From positions 62,001-126,000 of the forward strand of contig NZ_MWZD01000024.1 in the NCBI RefSeq assembly GCF_002982315.1: a DNA stretch of 64,000 nucleotides, given 5' to 3'. Positions 51,148 through 61,323 of the stretch are shown piece by piece. The notes below the pieces were generated by a model, which was given only the letters and a program-made list of their open reading frames with translations, was not told the DNA's origin and did not search any database. Positions within the stretch are counted from its first letter, which is position 1. Every line of letters starts with the position of its first letter. Position numbers and translations under genes: made by a program. The DNA is from Leucobacter massiliensis (lineage in GTDB: Bacteria > Actinomycetota > Actinomycetes > Actinomycetales > Microbacteriaceae).

Positions 51148-51651
51148 ATGCCGCAGCTCATCCTCGTCCGGCACGCCAAGTCCGACTGGGGCGAGCCGGG
51201 CCTGCGCGACCACGACCGCCCGCTGAACGCCCGTGGCGAGCGCGACGCGCCGGTCTTGGCGGCGAGGCTCGCGGTGGCACGGGACGCGGACCCCGACGCG
51301 TTCGGGATCGCGCGCGTCCTCAGCAGCACCGCGCAGCGGGCGCGCAGCACGGCCGAGCACTTCGGCGCTGCGCTCGGGATCCCCGTGGAGTTCGATGAGG
51401 CCCTCTACCTGGCCCCAGCAGAGACGTTGCTCGCCACCGCTGCCGCCGCGAACGTCGACGGGGTGCTGCTCGTCGCGCACGACCCGGGGATCTCAGGCCT
51501 CGCCCACCGGCTCTCCTCCGGCGGCATCGACCGCATGCCCACCTGCGCGGTCGCCCGTTTCGCGTGGCGCGGCGGCACCTGGGCCGAGGCGATCACCCGC
51601 CCCGCCGAGGCGTGGAGCGTCGACGCCCCGCGGGAGGGACGGCGCGGCTGA
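51148..51651 (+). CDS. SixA-like histidine phosphatase, mirror copy
   Basis: Identical to 27136-27639. The 3' overlap with soxR is reproduced. Confidence 0.8.
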   Translation: MPQLILVRHAKSDWGEPGLRDHDRPLNARGERDAPVLAARLAVARDADPDAFGIARVLSSTAQRARSTAEHFGAALGIPVEFDEALYLAPAETLLATAAAANVDGVLLVAHDPGISGLAHRLSSGGIDRMPTCAVARFAWRGGTWAEAITRPAEAWSVDAPREGRRG

Positions 51652-52128
51652 TCCGCGTCCGCGCGCTTCCCCGCCCGGGCCCGCCTCGGGCAGCCGCCGC
51701 GCGCCGGGTCCCTCCTCGGCGAGCACGTCGCCGGGGTTGAGCACCCGGCAGGTGCCGAGCGAGAGGCATCCGCAGCCGATGCAGCCGATCAGCTCCTCCT
51801 CCAGCCGCTCCAGCTCCCGCCGCCGCGCTTCGAGCCGGTCGTGCCAGCCGCGCGAGATCCGCCGCCAGTCGGCCTTGCCCGGCATACGGTCGTGAGGCAG
51901 GGCGGCGAACACCTCCTGCAGCTCCGAGAGCGGGATCCCGAACCTGCGCGCCGCGACGATGATGCCGATGCGGCGGAGCACGTGCCGGGGGTAGCGGCGC
52001 TGATTGCCGGCGGTGCGCGTCGCCGCGATGAGCCCCTGCTGCTCGTAGTAGCGGACCGCGCTCGGGGCGATGCCGGCGCGGCTCGCCACCTCCCCCACGG
52101 TCAGCAGATCGGTGGGCGAACGGCGCAT
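51493..52128 (-). CDS. soxR: SoxR regulator, mirror copy
   Basis: Identical to 26659-27294, including the four cluster cysteines and the long tail. Confidence 0.82.
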   Translation of the reverse strand: MRRSPTDLLTVGEVASRAGIAPSAVRYYEQQGLIAATRTAGNQRRYPRHVLRRIGIIVAARRFGIPLSELQEVFAALPHDRMPGKADWRRISRGWHDRLEARRRELERLEEELIGCIGCGCLSLGTCRVLNPGDVLAEEGPGARRLPEAGPGGEARGRGSAAPSLPRGVDAPRLGGAGDRLGPGAAAPRETGDRAGGHAVDAAGGEPVGEA

Positions 52129-52176
52129 CCCAGCCTCCTTGACTTCAAGTGGACTTGAAGTTCTAGCGTAGCGGAC

Positions 52177-53691
52177 ATGCGTGAACACTCTTCCGACAAG
52201 CACACCGACACCGGCACCGTCGAGGCCTCGCCCGCATCCCCGGAGGCCGTCACCGGGGATGCGGAGCCCAGCGCCGGGTCCGCCGGGGACGCACCTGCCC
52301 CGCCCGCCGCCAGCTGGGGCGCCCTCTTCGCGAAGCCCCACCGCACGGCGGTGATCGTCATGGCCGGCGGCGTCGCGCTCTACGCGATGAACCTCTACTT
52401 CACCGCATCCCTGCTCCCCTCCGTCGTGGCCGAGCTCGGCGGCAGGCAGTTCTACGCCTGGGCGTCCACGGCCTACCTCATCGCCGCGGTGACGGCGACC
52501 ATGTTCACCGGGCGCGTGCTGGGCGCGCGCGGCAGCGGCGGCTCCTACGTCATCGCCTACCTCGTGTTCGCCGCCGGCACCGCGCTCGCGGCGTGCAGCC
52601 CGGCCATGCAGCTGCTCGTGGCGGGCCGCGCCGTGCAGGGGCTCGGCGCGGGGCTCCTCACCGGCCTCGGCTTCGCGACCATCCGCGCGGTGCTCCCCTC
52701 CGAGCTGTGGACGCGCGCGACCGGCCTGGTCTCCGCCATGTTCGGCGTGGGCACGCTCTTCGGCCCCGCACTCGGCGGCCTCTTCGCCCAGTTCGGCGCG
52801 TGGCGGGCGGCTTTCGCGGCGCTCGCGGGCGTCGCGATCCTGCTCGTCTTCGTCACCGCGCGCGCACTCCCCCGCGAGCGGCCTGAGCAGCCCGCGCGCA
52901 CCCCCATTCCGTTCCCCTCGATCGTGGCGCTCGCCGTCACCGCCGCGCTGCTGAGCCTGAGCTCCACGCTCAGCGGCGCGTGGATCCCGCTGACCATCGC
53001 GGGCGCGCTCGCCCTGCTGCTCCTCTTCTTCGCGCTCGACGCACGCAACCCCAACGGGGTCCTGCCGCGGCTCGCCTACGTCCGCGGCAACCCGCTGAAG
53101 TGGGTGTACCTGACGGTGGCGGGTCTGTGCGCCGGGATCACCGCCGAGAACTTCATCCCGCTCTTCGGGCAGCAGCTCGCGGGAGCCAGCCCGATCGTGG
53201 CGGGGATCCTGGGCGCCGCGCCCTCCGTCGGCTGGACCACCGCGCAGGTGCTCAGCGTGAGCGCGGGCGAGCGCATGGCGCGCGCCCGCGTGCGGACGGG
53301 GCCGGTCGTGGTGGTTGCGGGCTTCGCGGCCTACGGGCTGCTGCAGCGCGCCGACGCGGGCTGGGCGGACCTGGCGATCTGGGCGGTGCTGCTGTTCCTC
53401 GCGGGCGCCGGCGTGGGCATGGCCTACCCGCACCTCTCGGTGGCGGCGATGCGCGCGAGCGACGACCCGGCCGAGGGTGCGAAGGCGGCCGCCGCGGTGA
53501 GCACGACGCAGCTCGTCGCCTTCACCCTGACGAGCGCGATTGCCGGCAATCTGCTCGCCTTCGGCGGTGACTCGCCGCTCGCCTCGGCGCAGTGGCTGAT
53601 CCTCGGGGTGACGGCGCTGACGGCGCTCGGGATCCCGGCGGCGCTGCTCGCGATGCGGGGGCGGCGGGAGGCCGGACGGGAACGGGTCTGA
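52177..53691 (+). CDS. MFS exporter, mirror copy
   Basis: Identical to 25096-26610. The 19-bp-spacer promoter and SoxR palindrome are at 52139-52169. Confidence 0.8.
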   Translation: MREHSSDKHTDTGTVEASPASPEAVTGDAEPSAGSAGDAPAPPAASWGALFAKPHRTAVIVMAGGVALYAMNLYFTASLLPSVVAELGGRQFYAWASTAYLIAAVTATMFTGRVLGARGSGGSYVIAYLVFAAGTALAACSPAMQLLVAGRAVQGLGAGLLTGLGFATIRAVLPSELWTRATGLVSAMFGVGTLFGPALGGLFAQFGAWRAAFAALAGVAILLVFVTARALPRERPEQPARTPIPFPSIVALAVTAALLSLSSTLSGAWIPLTIAGALALLLLFFALDARNPNGVLPRLAYVRGNPLKWVYLTVAGLCAGITAENFIPLFGQQLAGASPIVAGILGAAPSVGWTTAQVLSVSAGERMARARVRTGPVVVVAGFAAYGLLQRADAGWADLAIWAVLLFLAGAGVGMAYPHLSVAAMRASDDPAEGAKAAAAVSTTQLVAFTLTSAIAGNLLAFGGDSPLASAQWLILGVTALTALGIPAALLAMRGRREAGRERV

Positions 53692-53770
53692 GGGCGGGAC
53701 CGGGATCCGGATCGGGGTCCCTGCGGATTCGCACTGATCCCGGCAGGAGTGCGCCGCACCCCGGGAGGGA

Positions 53771-54808
53771 TCAGCGCCCGGCGGCCCCCTCGCCGAGGAA
53801 CCGCGTCGCGAAACCGTCGAGGTCGCGGTAGATGGCCGACATCGCCGCAACCGCTCGTCCGGTGGCGAGGCCGACGGAGACGTGCGCCTGCGAGCCCCAG
53901 GTGGCGCCGTCGTGCAGGAGCACCGGCTCCCCCGTCGGTGCCGGGCCGGAGCCGCCGGGTGCAGTGGCCTCGCGGATCAGCCAGCAGTAGCCCACGCCCA
54001 GCCCGGGCCCGGCCGCGCGCTGGACGGCGGTCGCGCTCCGGATTCCCGCCGCGAGGGGCGTCGCGCCGGGATCTCGCACGGCGTCGAGCAGGCGCTCCAG
54101 ATCGGCGAGCGACGACGCGAACATGCCCGCCCCCGGCATGTGATCCCGCAGGTAGGGCATCGGCATGCCGCGGCGGTTGTGCGGACGGGAGACGGCGTCC
54201 GCACCGCCCTCTGGCCGGTCGAGGCCGGTGCGGGTCATGCCGAGCGGGAGCAGCAGGCGCTCGCGGATCAGCTCTGCGAAGGGCCGGCCACTCGCGGCGG
54301 CGAGCGCGTCACCGAGCAGGCCGATGCCCATGCTCGAGTAGCGGAAGCCTCCGTCGGCGCGCGCCCGCGCTGCCGCGCGCGACAGATCCACCCGGTAGGC
54401 GGCCGGGCTCACGCCCCGCCACGGGTCGCGCCTGCTCAGCCCGAGCGCCCCGACGGCCTCTCGCGGCCCGAGGCGCGGCGGCGTGTTCGGCAAGCCGGAG
54501 TGATGCGTGGCGAGCTCCGCGAGCGAGGGGGCGCGATCCCGCCAGGGCAGGCGCTCCCCCGTCACCTCGTCGACCGGGGCATCGGGGTCCACCTCGCCCG
54601 CCTCGGCCAGCACTCCGAGCAGCGTGCCGGTGAGCACCTTGCTGACGGAGCCGATCTCGAAGCGGTCGCCGGCCGCCACGCCGGGGCGTGCCGTGCGGCA
54701 CCAGCCGCGCTCGCCGCTCCGCAGCGACACCGCGAGCGGCGCGCGCGCCCGGCCGGCGAGCGCGCTCACCTCGGCGCTCACCGCGCCGAACGGTCGTGGT
54801 CTCCCCAT
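53771..54808 (-). CDS. Class C serine hydrolase, mirror copy
   Basis: Identical to 23979-25016. Confidence 0.78.
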   Translation of the reverse strand: MGRPRPFGAVSAEVSALAGRARAPLAVSLRSGERGWCRTARPGVAAGDRFEIGSVSKVLTGTLLGVLAEAGEVDPDAPVDEVTGERLPWRDRAPSLAELATHHSGLPNTPPRLGPREAVGALGLSRRDPWRGVSPAAYRVDLSRAAARARADGGFRYSSMGIGLLGDALAAASGRPFAELIRERLLLPLGMTRTGLDRPEGGADAVSRPHNRRGMPMPYLRDHMPGAGMFASSLADLERLLDAVRDPGATPLAAGIRSATAVQRAAGPGLGVGYCWLIREATAPGGSGPAPTGEPVLLHDGATWGSQAHVSVGLATGRAVAAMSAIYRDLDGFATRFLGEGAAGR

Positions 54809-55019
54809 GCCGATGCCTCCCTATTCGCCCCGCTAGGCCGCGCGCTCACGCCGCCCCGGTTCCAGCCAAGCAGCACTGAACTCGCGCCGCATCGGCCGGA
54901 CGTGCGATCTTCCTCCCCCGCGCGAGGGAGTCGCGGCGCATCCCCGCGCATCGCGCGGCACCCGGGTGCCACGGACCGCGAGACCGGGAGGGAGCGCGTG
55001 ACGGAGGAGGGCCTCCGCC

Positions 55020-55439
55020 TCAGCGCAGAGCGAGGCGGGTCTGGGTCTGGGCGGCGCCGCCCTCGCGCTTGAGCAGGCGCAGCAGCCGGTCGAGCGCGGC
55101 GGTGTCGCGCAGACGCACGCGCAGCAGGTAGTCGTAGGGACCGGTGACGTGCACCGCGTCGAGCACGCCGGGTGCCGTGTGCGCCCAGCGCAGAAACTCC
55201 TCGGAGTCGCGATCGGCCTGCAAGCGCACATCGACGAAGGCCTCGATGCCCGCCGGCCCCTCGGCGCGCGCCTCGCCGAGCAGCACGGTGAAGCCGGTGA
55301 TGACGCCTGCCTCGCGCAGCCGCCGCACGCGCGCCGAGACGGCGTTGGTGCCGAGCCCCACCTGGCGTCCGATCGCGCTGTAGGCACGCCGAGCATCCTC
55401 TCGCAGGAGAGCGATGATCTGCTCGTCAATGGCGTCCAC
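55020..55439 (-). CDS. Lrp/AsnC regulator, mirror copy
   Basis: Identical to 23348-23767. Confidence 0.82.
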   Translation of the reverse strand: MDAIDEQIIALLREDARRAYSAIGRQVGLGTNAVSARVRRLREAGVITGFTVLLGEARAEGPAGIEAFVDVRLQADRDSEEFLRWAHTAPGVLDAVHVTGPYDYLLRVRLRDTAALDRLLRLLKREGGAAQTQTRLALR

Positions 55440-55508
55440 ACCACGAATCATACTGCTCTGACCACGCACCTCTCTGTGTGAGGCGGGCCGGGTCCGCATG
55501 CTGAAGGC

Positions 55509-56246
55509 ATGAATCTCGCGGCTGCGCTCTCCGCCGGGCTGGTGGCCGGGCTCGCCCTGGCGCTCCCGCTCGGCGCGGTCGGCGCGCTGCTGTTCGCCAC
55601 CGGCCTGCGGCACGGCTTCGCTCACGGCTGGCCTGCGGCTGCCGGCGTCGCCTCCGTCGACGCGCTCTACTGCGCGCTCGCGGTCACGCTCGGGGCGCTC
55701 GCCGCTCCCGCGATCCGCGCCCTGGCGCCCTGGCCCGCCGTCGCGGGCGGCGTCGCGGTGATCGCGATCGCGGTGCTCGGCTTCGCGCGTGCCCGGCGTG
55801 CCGCGCCCGACGGGGACCCCGGAGCCGGGGTTGCGGTTCCGGGTCCCGGCTCCGGAACCGCCGTGGATCCCGGGTCACCGGATCCCGGCACCGATCCCGC
55901 CCCCGCGCCCGGCACCGCTTCCGCCCGCGGGCCCGTCGCGCCGCCCCGGCGCATGCGCCGGTATCTCGCCTTCGTGGCCCTCACGCTCGTCAACCCGCTG
56001 ACGCTGCTGTACTTCGCGGCGATCGCCGCGGGCTCCGGCGAGCTGCTGGCGGGGACCGACGCCCGGATCGCCTTCACGGCCGGGGTGCTGCTCGGCTCGC
56101 TGCTGTGGCAGCTCGTCCTGGTCGGCGCGGGCGCGTTGCTGTCGGCGCGTCTGCCGCGCCGCGTGACGCGTCTCACGCTGCTCGCGGGGAACGTGCTCGT
56201 CGCGGCGCTCGGGCTCTCGCTCCTGTTGGGCGCGCTCAGCGGCTGA
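55509..56246 (+). CDS. LysE-family exporter, mirror copy
   Basis: Identical to 22541-23278. Confidence 0.8.
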   Translation: MNLAAALSAGLVAGLALALPLGAVGALLFATGLRHGFAHGWPAAAGVASVDALYCALAVTLGALAAPAIRALAPWPAVAGGVAVIAIAVLGFARARRAAPDGDPGAGVAVPGPGSGTAVDPGSPDPGTDPAPAPGTASARGPVAPPRRMRRYLAFVALTLVNPLTLLYFAAIAAGSGELLAGTDARIAFTAGVLLGSLLWQLVLVGAGALLSARLPRRVTRLTLLAGNVLVAALGLSLLLGALSG

Positions 56247-56349
56247 GCAGCGGCGCACCGAGCCGCCCGGCGGCCTCGCCGGGCGTGCAGAGCTCGGCGA
56301 CGGCCTCGCGCCCGACGGCACCACGGGCGCCGAGCACCACGGCTCTCAC
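56236..56349 (-). pseudogene. Rossmann-fold remnant, mirror copy
   Basis: Identical to 22438-22551. Confidence 0.28.
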
Positions 56350-56633
56350 GCGGCGGTCGTCTCCGCGCGGCGTCGGCGCAGCATCCCCAGGACCCGGAAC
56401 AGGGTCGGGATCACGACGCCCACCGCGAGCGGCACCACCACGGCCAGGGTGAGTCCGGTCGAGAGCACGAGCGGCCACGCTGCGGTGAGGGGCCGCAGCA
56501 GCCACTGGGCGAGCAGGACGAGCGGGAAGATCCCGATCCAGGTCACGATCATGCGCACCGGCGCCGGGGGCATCGGCGGCGTCGAGGGCATCCGGGGCGT
56601 CTGAGCTGCCGCGGGCGTCGGGGAAGGCATCAT
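56346..56633 (-). CDS. Small membrane protein (TetR target), mirror copy
   Basis: Identical to 22154-22441. Confidence 0.65.
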   Translation of the reverse strand: MMPSPTPAAAQTPRMPSTPPMPPAPVRMIVTWIGIFPLVLLAQWLLRPLTAAWPLVLSTGLTLAVVVPLAVGVVIPTLFRVLGMLRRRRAETTAA

Positions 56634-56744
56634 GTGATCTCCAAACATTCGGTTGCATTTTGCAGCGTAGCGATCCGCCGCAACATCTGCAACCGTTCGT
56701 TTGGAGTTCGGCAACCGGCCGGTTGGACTTGCTAGGATCCCTGC

Positions 56745-57425
56745 ATGGCCTGGGACACCGACGCGACGCAGCGGAAGCTGCTGCTCGCCGGAGCCCGGCA
56801 GTTCGCCGCGGCAGGCTTCGCGGGCGCCCGGATCGAGGCGATCGGCGCCGACGCGGGCGTGAACAAGGAGCGCATCTACCGCTACTTCGGCGACAAGCGC
56901 GCCTTCTTCGCCGCGGTGCTCGGACACGAGCTGGCGGGGCTGCTCGACGGCCTCGACGTCACCGGCACCGGAGCCGAGGCGATCGGTGATTTCGTTGCGC
57001 AGCTGCTCGACCGATGCGAGCGGCACCCCGAACTACCGCGGCTGCTGCTGTGGGAGAGCCTCGAGCTGGACGCCGCCGTCGCCATCGAGCAGCGCCGCCC
57101 GGTCTGCGCGCACAAGGTGGACGGGATCCTCACGGCGCTGCCCGCACTCGACCGCGGCCGCGCCGAGCATCTGCTCTTCAGCCTGATCGCGCTCGCGGTC
57201 GGCTGGTGCGAGCTCGGGAACCTCGGATCTGCCGTCGTCGGCGGGACCATGGAGTGGGAGACCCGACGCGCGACCGTCGTGGCGCACGCGCGCGCGCTCG
57301 CGACGGGGATGACGGAGGAGGCCGAGGCGTCCGAGGCCAGCGGCTCGCCGCGGAGCGCGGCGCCGGCCCCGCCGGCCGGCACGGCGACGCATCCGCCCCT
57401 CGCGGCGGAGGAGTCCCGCTCGTGA
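56745..57425 (+). CDS. TetR/AcrR regulator, mirror copy
   Basis: Identical to 21362-22042. The operator triplet is at 56639-56725. Confidence 0.8.
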   Translation: MAWDTDATQRKLLLAGARQFAAAGFAGARIEAIGADAGVNKERIYRYFGDKRAFFAAVLGHELAGLLDGLDVTGTGAEAIGDFVAQLLDRCERHPELPRLLLWESLELDAAVAIEQRRPVCAHKVDGILTALPALDRGRAEHLLFSLIALAVGWCELGNLGSAVVGGTMEWETRRATVVAHARALATGMTEEAEASEASGSPRSAAPAPPAGTATHPPLAAEESRS

Positions 57426-58351
57426 CGATCCTGATCGATCCGCCGACGTGGCCCGCCCACGGCACCGTCTGGAGCCACCTCGTCTCCGACCGCGACGCCG
57501 CCGAATTGCACGCCTTCGCGAAGCGACTCGGGATCCCTCGCAGAGGCTTCGACCTCGACCACTACGACGTGCCCGCCTCGCTCACCGAGCGGGCGATCGC
57601 CCTGGGGGCGAGACCCGTCTCCGCGCGCGAGGTGCTGCAGGCGCTGCGCGACTCGGGTCAGCGCGTGCGCCAGGTGGACCGGCCCGTGATGGCCCCGGTG
57701 CGGCGGCGCCAGTATCTCGCCGCGGAGTGGGCCGAGCTCGGCCCGGCGTGCGGCGTGCGGCCGGCCCGCACGGACGCGTGGGCTCGGCTCGGCGAGGATC
57801 TGCTCGCCCGCTGGGCGGAGCCCCACCGCAGCTACCACAGCGAGGAGCACCTCGAAGACGTGCTGCTCGCCCTCGACCAGCTCGGGACCCGCGGCGAGCG
57901 CGTCCCACCGGAAACGCTCTTGGCGGCCTGGTTCCACGACGCGGTCTACTCCGGCGCCGCCGACGACGAAGCAGCCTCGGCGCGGCTCGCCCGCGAGGCG
58001 CTCGACTCGGCGGGACTCGACGCGGCGCTGGCTGAGCGCGTGGCGGCCTTCGTCGCCGAGACGGCTCCCGCCAGGGCGGTCCAGGATCCCGAGCACCCCC
58101 TCGCCCTGCTGCTCGACGCCGACCTCGCGATCTTCGCCGCCTCGAAGGCCCGCTACGAGCGCTACTCGCAGGCGGTGCGCACCGAGTACGCACACGTACC
58201 CGCAGCGGACTTCGCCCGGGGCCGATCCGAGATCCTGCGCGGCTATCTCGATCGCCCCGCCGTCTACCGCACCGAGGCGGCCCGGAACCTCTGGGAGTCC
58301 CGCGCCCGCGCCAACCTCGCCGCAGAGCTCGCCGCGCTCGCCAGCGGCTGA
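57422..58351 (+). CDS. DUF4031-HD protein, mirror copy
   Basis: Identical to 20436-21365, with the same GTGA overlap to the TetR gene. Confidence 0.75.
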   Translation: MTILIDPPTWPAHGTVWSHLVSDRDAAELHAFAKRLGIPRRGFDLDHYDVPASLTERAIALGARPVSAREVLQALRDSGQRVRQVDRPVMAPVRRRQYLAAEWAELGPACGVRPARTDAWARLGEDLLARWAEPHRSYHSEEHLEDVLLALDQLGTRGERVPPETLLAAWFHDAVYSGAADDEAASARLAREALDSAGLDAALAERVAAFVAETAPARAVQDPEHPLALLLDADLAIFAASKARYERYSQAVRTEYAHVPAADFARGRSEILRGYLDRPAVYRTEAARNLWESRARANLAAELAALASG

Positions 58352-58473
58352 GCGCGACGAGTAACCACCGGCCGCCGTTCACCGACCCCATCGGCTTCCC
58401 AGCCACCCGCCATCACCGCCCACCCTTCACCGCCCTCGATCACCGGCGATCGACCACACCGAAAGGCCAGCTC

Positions 58474-59463
58474 ATGCCCATCGCCTCCGTAGACACCGAC
58501 CCGCAGGCGCTCACGCTCACCGTGGTCGCCGACTTCACCGTCCCGGTGCGCCGCCTCTGGGACGCCTACCTCGATCCCCGCCAGATCGAGCGCTTCTGGG
58601 GCCCGCCGACCTTCCCGGCCGTCTTCACCCGCCACGACGGCTTCCCCGGCGGACTCTCCCAGTACTGCATGACCGGCCCGGAGGGCGAGCGCAGCTGCGG
58701 CTACTGGGAGTGGGTCTCGGTCGAGGAGGGCCGCTCCTTCGAGGTCCGCGACGGCTTCGCCGCGGAGGGCGGTCAGCCGAACACGGAACTGCCGAGCATG
58801 CGCATGACCTTCGACTTCGCGGAGACGGCCCTCGGCTCGCGGCTGACGACCACCACGTACTTCAGCTCCCTCGAAGAGCTGGAGCAGCTGCAGGCGATGG
58901 GCATGATGGAGGGCATGCGCGCCGCGATGGGGCAGATCGACGCGGTGCTCGCAGACCTCAGTTCCTTCGCGGCCGGCGCCGGCACCGAGACGCAGCTCAT
59001 CGGCGAGACCCAGGCCCGGGTCTCCCGCGTCGTGCGGGGCGCTCTCCCCGAGGTGTGGCGAGCCTTCACGGAGGAGGCGCTGCTGCGCCGCTGGCAGCTC
59101 GGCCCCGACGGCTGGGAGATGACCGTCTGCGAGACGGGCGCGGAACCCGGCACGGCGCTGCGCAGCGAGTGGCGCAATCTGGAGAGCGGGGAGAGCTTCG
59201 GCTTCGTGGGCTCCGTGGTCTCGGCGGCGCCGCCGCAGCGGCTCGTCAGCACGGAGCGCATGGTCTCCCCGAGCGACCCGGACGGGGCATCGAGGCCGGA
59301 GACGCTGAACGAGCTCACCCTGACCGCTTCCGAGGGCGGCACCCTCGTCGCGTATCTCATCACCTATCCGAGCGCCGAGGTGCGGGAGGCGGCACTCGCC
59401 ACCGGCATGGCCGAGGGCATGGAGGCGAGCTTCGCGCGGCTCGAAGCCGAAGTCCTCGGCTGA
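58474..59463 (+). CDS. Double SRPBCC protein, mirror copy
   Basis: Identical to 19324-20313. Confidence 0.78.
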   Translation: MPIASVDTDPQALTLTVVADFTVPVRRLWDAYLDPRQIERFWGPPTFPAVFTRHDGFPGGLSQYCMTGPEGERSCGYWEWVSVEEGRSFEVRDGFAAEGGQPNTELPSMRMTFDFAETALGSRLTTTTYFSSLEELEQLQAMGMMEGMRAAMGQIDAVLADLSSFAAGAGTETQLIGETQARVSRVVRGALPEVWRAFTEEALLRRWQLGPDGWEMTVCETGAEPGTALRSEWRNLESGESFGFVGSVVSAAPPQRLVSTERMVSPSDPDGASRPETLNELTLTASEGGTLVAYLITYPSAEVREAALATGMAEGMEASFARLEAEVLG

Positions 59464-59580
59464 TCGGCGCACCCGCTCCCTAGCGCAACTCGGTTACATC
59501 CGGATGTTGGTTTTGTTTTGTTTCTACCCGTTTGTGTGTCAATATGGGGAACAATCATCGACCGACGACGGGAGAGTGCC

Positions 59581-60342
59581 GTGTACGCCGCAGAACGACA
59601 CCGGCTGATCCTCGACGCAGCCCGATCCCTCGGCCGCGTCGAGGTGAGCGGGCTCGCCGAGCAGCTCGACGTCACCGCCGAGACGATCCGCCGGGACCTC
59701 ACCGCCCTCGAGCGCCGCGGACTGCTCAAGCGGGTGCACGGCGGCGCGATCCCCGCCGAGACCGAACGCCCCGAGCTCGCCCTCGCCGAGCGCATCGGCC
59801 GCCGCGCGGCCGAGAAGCGCCGCATCGCACAGCGCGCCCTCGCCGAACTGCCCGAGCGCGGCACCGTGCTGCTCGACGCGGGCACCAGCACCCTCGCCCT
59901 CGCGCAGGCCCTCCCCGGCGACGCCGAGCTGACGGTCGTCGCCAACAGCCCCGCGATCTGCGCGGCGCTGGCCGCGAAACCGGGGATCACGCTGCTGCAG
60001 CTCGGCGGGCAGGTCCGCTCGCTCACCGGAGCCGCGGTCGGGCGCTGGACGATCGACGCCCTCGCCGAGCTGACCATCGACCTGGGCTTCATCGGCGCGA
60101 ACGGCTTCGACGCGGAGCGCGGCCTCACCACCCCCGACCAGATCGAGGCCGCCACGAAGCGCGCGATGGTGCGCGCCTGCCGCACCACGGTCCTGCTCGC
60201 CGACTCGGCGAAGGCCGGCGAGGCGCACCTGCACCGCTTCGCCGAGCTCGCGCAGATCGACCGCGTCATCACCGATGGCGGCCTCGATCCCGACACGGCG
60301 GAGGCGATCCGCGCCGCCGGGCCGGAGGTGGTGTTCGCGTGA
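59581..60342 (+). CDS. fruR: FruR (DeoR family), mirror copy
   Basis: Identical to 18445-19206. The T-rich promoter region is at 59467-59580. Confidence 0.82.
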   Translation: MYAAERHRLILDAARSLGRVEVSGLAEQLDVTAETIRRDLTALERRGLLKRVHGGAIPAETERPELALAERIGRRAAEKRRIAQRALAELPERGTVLLDAGTSTLALAQALPGDAELTVVANSPAICAALAAKPGITLLQLGGQVRSLTGAAVGRWTIDALAELTIDLGFIGANGFDAERGLTTPDQIEAATKRAMVRACRTTVLLADSAKAGEAHLHRFAELAQIDRVITDGGLDPDTAEAIRAAGPEVVFA

Positions 60343-61286
60343 TCACCACCCTCACACCCAACCCCAGCGTCGACCGCGCGATCACCGTCGACGCCCTCGA
60401 CCGCGGCCAGGTGCTCCGGGCACACTCCTCGCGGGTCGACCCGGGCGGCAAGGGCGTCAATGTGGGGCGGGCCCTCGCCGCCATGGGCGCCGAACCGGTC
60501 GTGGCGGTCCCCTCCGGCGGGCCCGAGGGCGCGCTCTTCGAGGCCCTGCTGCGGCAGACCGGGGTCGCGACGCGGATCGTGCCGATTTCCGGCAGCGTGC
60601 GCATGAACGTCAGCGTGCTCGAACCCGACGGCACCACCACCAAGCTCAACGAGGCCGGGCCGCGGCTCCGCGAAGCGGAGGCCGAGGCGCTGCTCGCCGC
60701 CGCGCTCGACGGAGCGGACGAGGGCCGCTGGATCGCGGGCTGCGGCAGCCTGCCTCCCGGAGTGCCCGACACCTTCTACGCGACGCTGATCCGCGAGGCA
60801 CGCAGCCGCGGCGCGCTGCTCGCCATCGACTCCTCCGGCCCGGCCTTCGCCGCCGCCGTCGCCGCAGCCCCGGACCTCATCAAGCCCAACCGCGAAGAGC
60901 TGGCAGAGCTCGTCGGCCGTCCACTGCGCACCATGGGCGCCGTGATCGACAGTGCCCGCGAGCTGGTGGCGAGCGGGATCCGGTACGTGGCCGTCAGCCT
61001 CGGCCGCGACGGGGCCCTGCTCGCGAGCCGCACCGGCGAAGTGCACGCGGCCGCCGTCATCAGCGACCCCGTGTCCACGGTGGGCGCCGGCGACTGCATG
61101 CTCGCCGGCCTGCTCTTCGGACTCGACCGTGGCGAGGCCCCCGCCGAGGCGCTCTCACGCGGCGTGTCCTGGGGTGTCGCCGCCGTGCGGCTGCCCGGCA
61201 CCGAGGTGCCCGGCCCGGCCGCGGTGGCCGCCGTCCAGGTGACCCGCTCCCCCGAACCGGATCGCGAGCTCCCGCTCACCGACTGA
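60339..61286 (+). CDS. fruK: 1-phosphofructokinase, mirror copy
   Basis: Identical to 17501-18448. Confidence 0.85.
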   Translation: MITTLTPNPSVDRAITVDALDRGQVLRAHSSRVDPGGKGVNVGRALAAMGAEPVVAVPSGGPEGALFEALLRQTGVATRIVPISGSVRMNVSVLEPDGTTTKLNEAGPRLREAEAEALLAAALDGADEGRWIAGCGSLPPGVPDTFYATLIREARSRGALLAIDSSGPAFAAAVAAAPDLIKPNREELAELVGRPLRTMGAVIDSARELVASGIRYVAVSLGRDGALLASRTGEVHAAAVISDPVSTVGAGDCMLAGLLFGLDRGEAPAEALSRGVSWGVAAVRLPGTEVPGPAAVAAVQVTRSPEPDRELPLTD

Positions 61287-61323
61287 CACCGTCTCACCAG
61301 AAACGCCCCTGAAAGGAATCGAC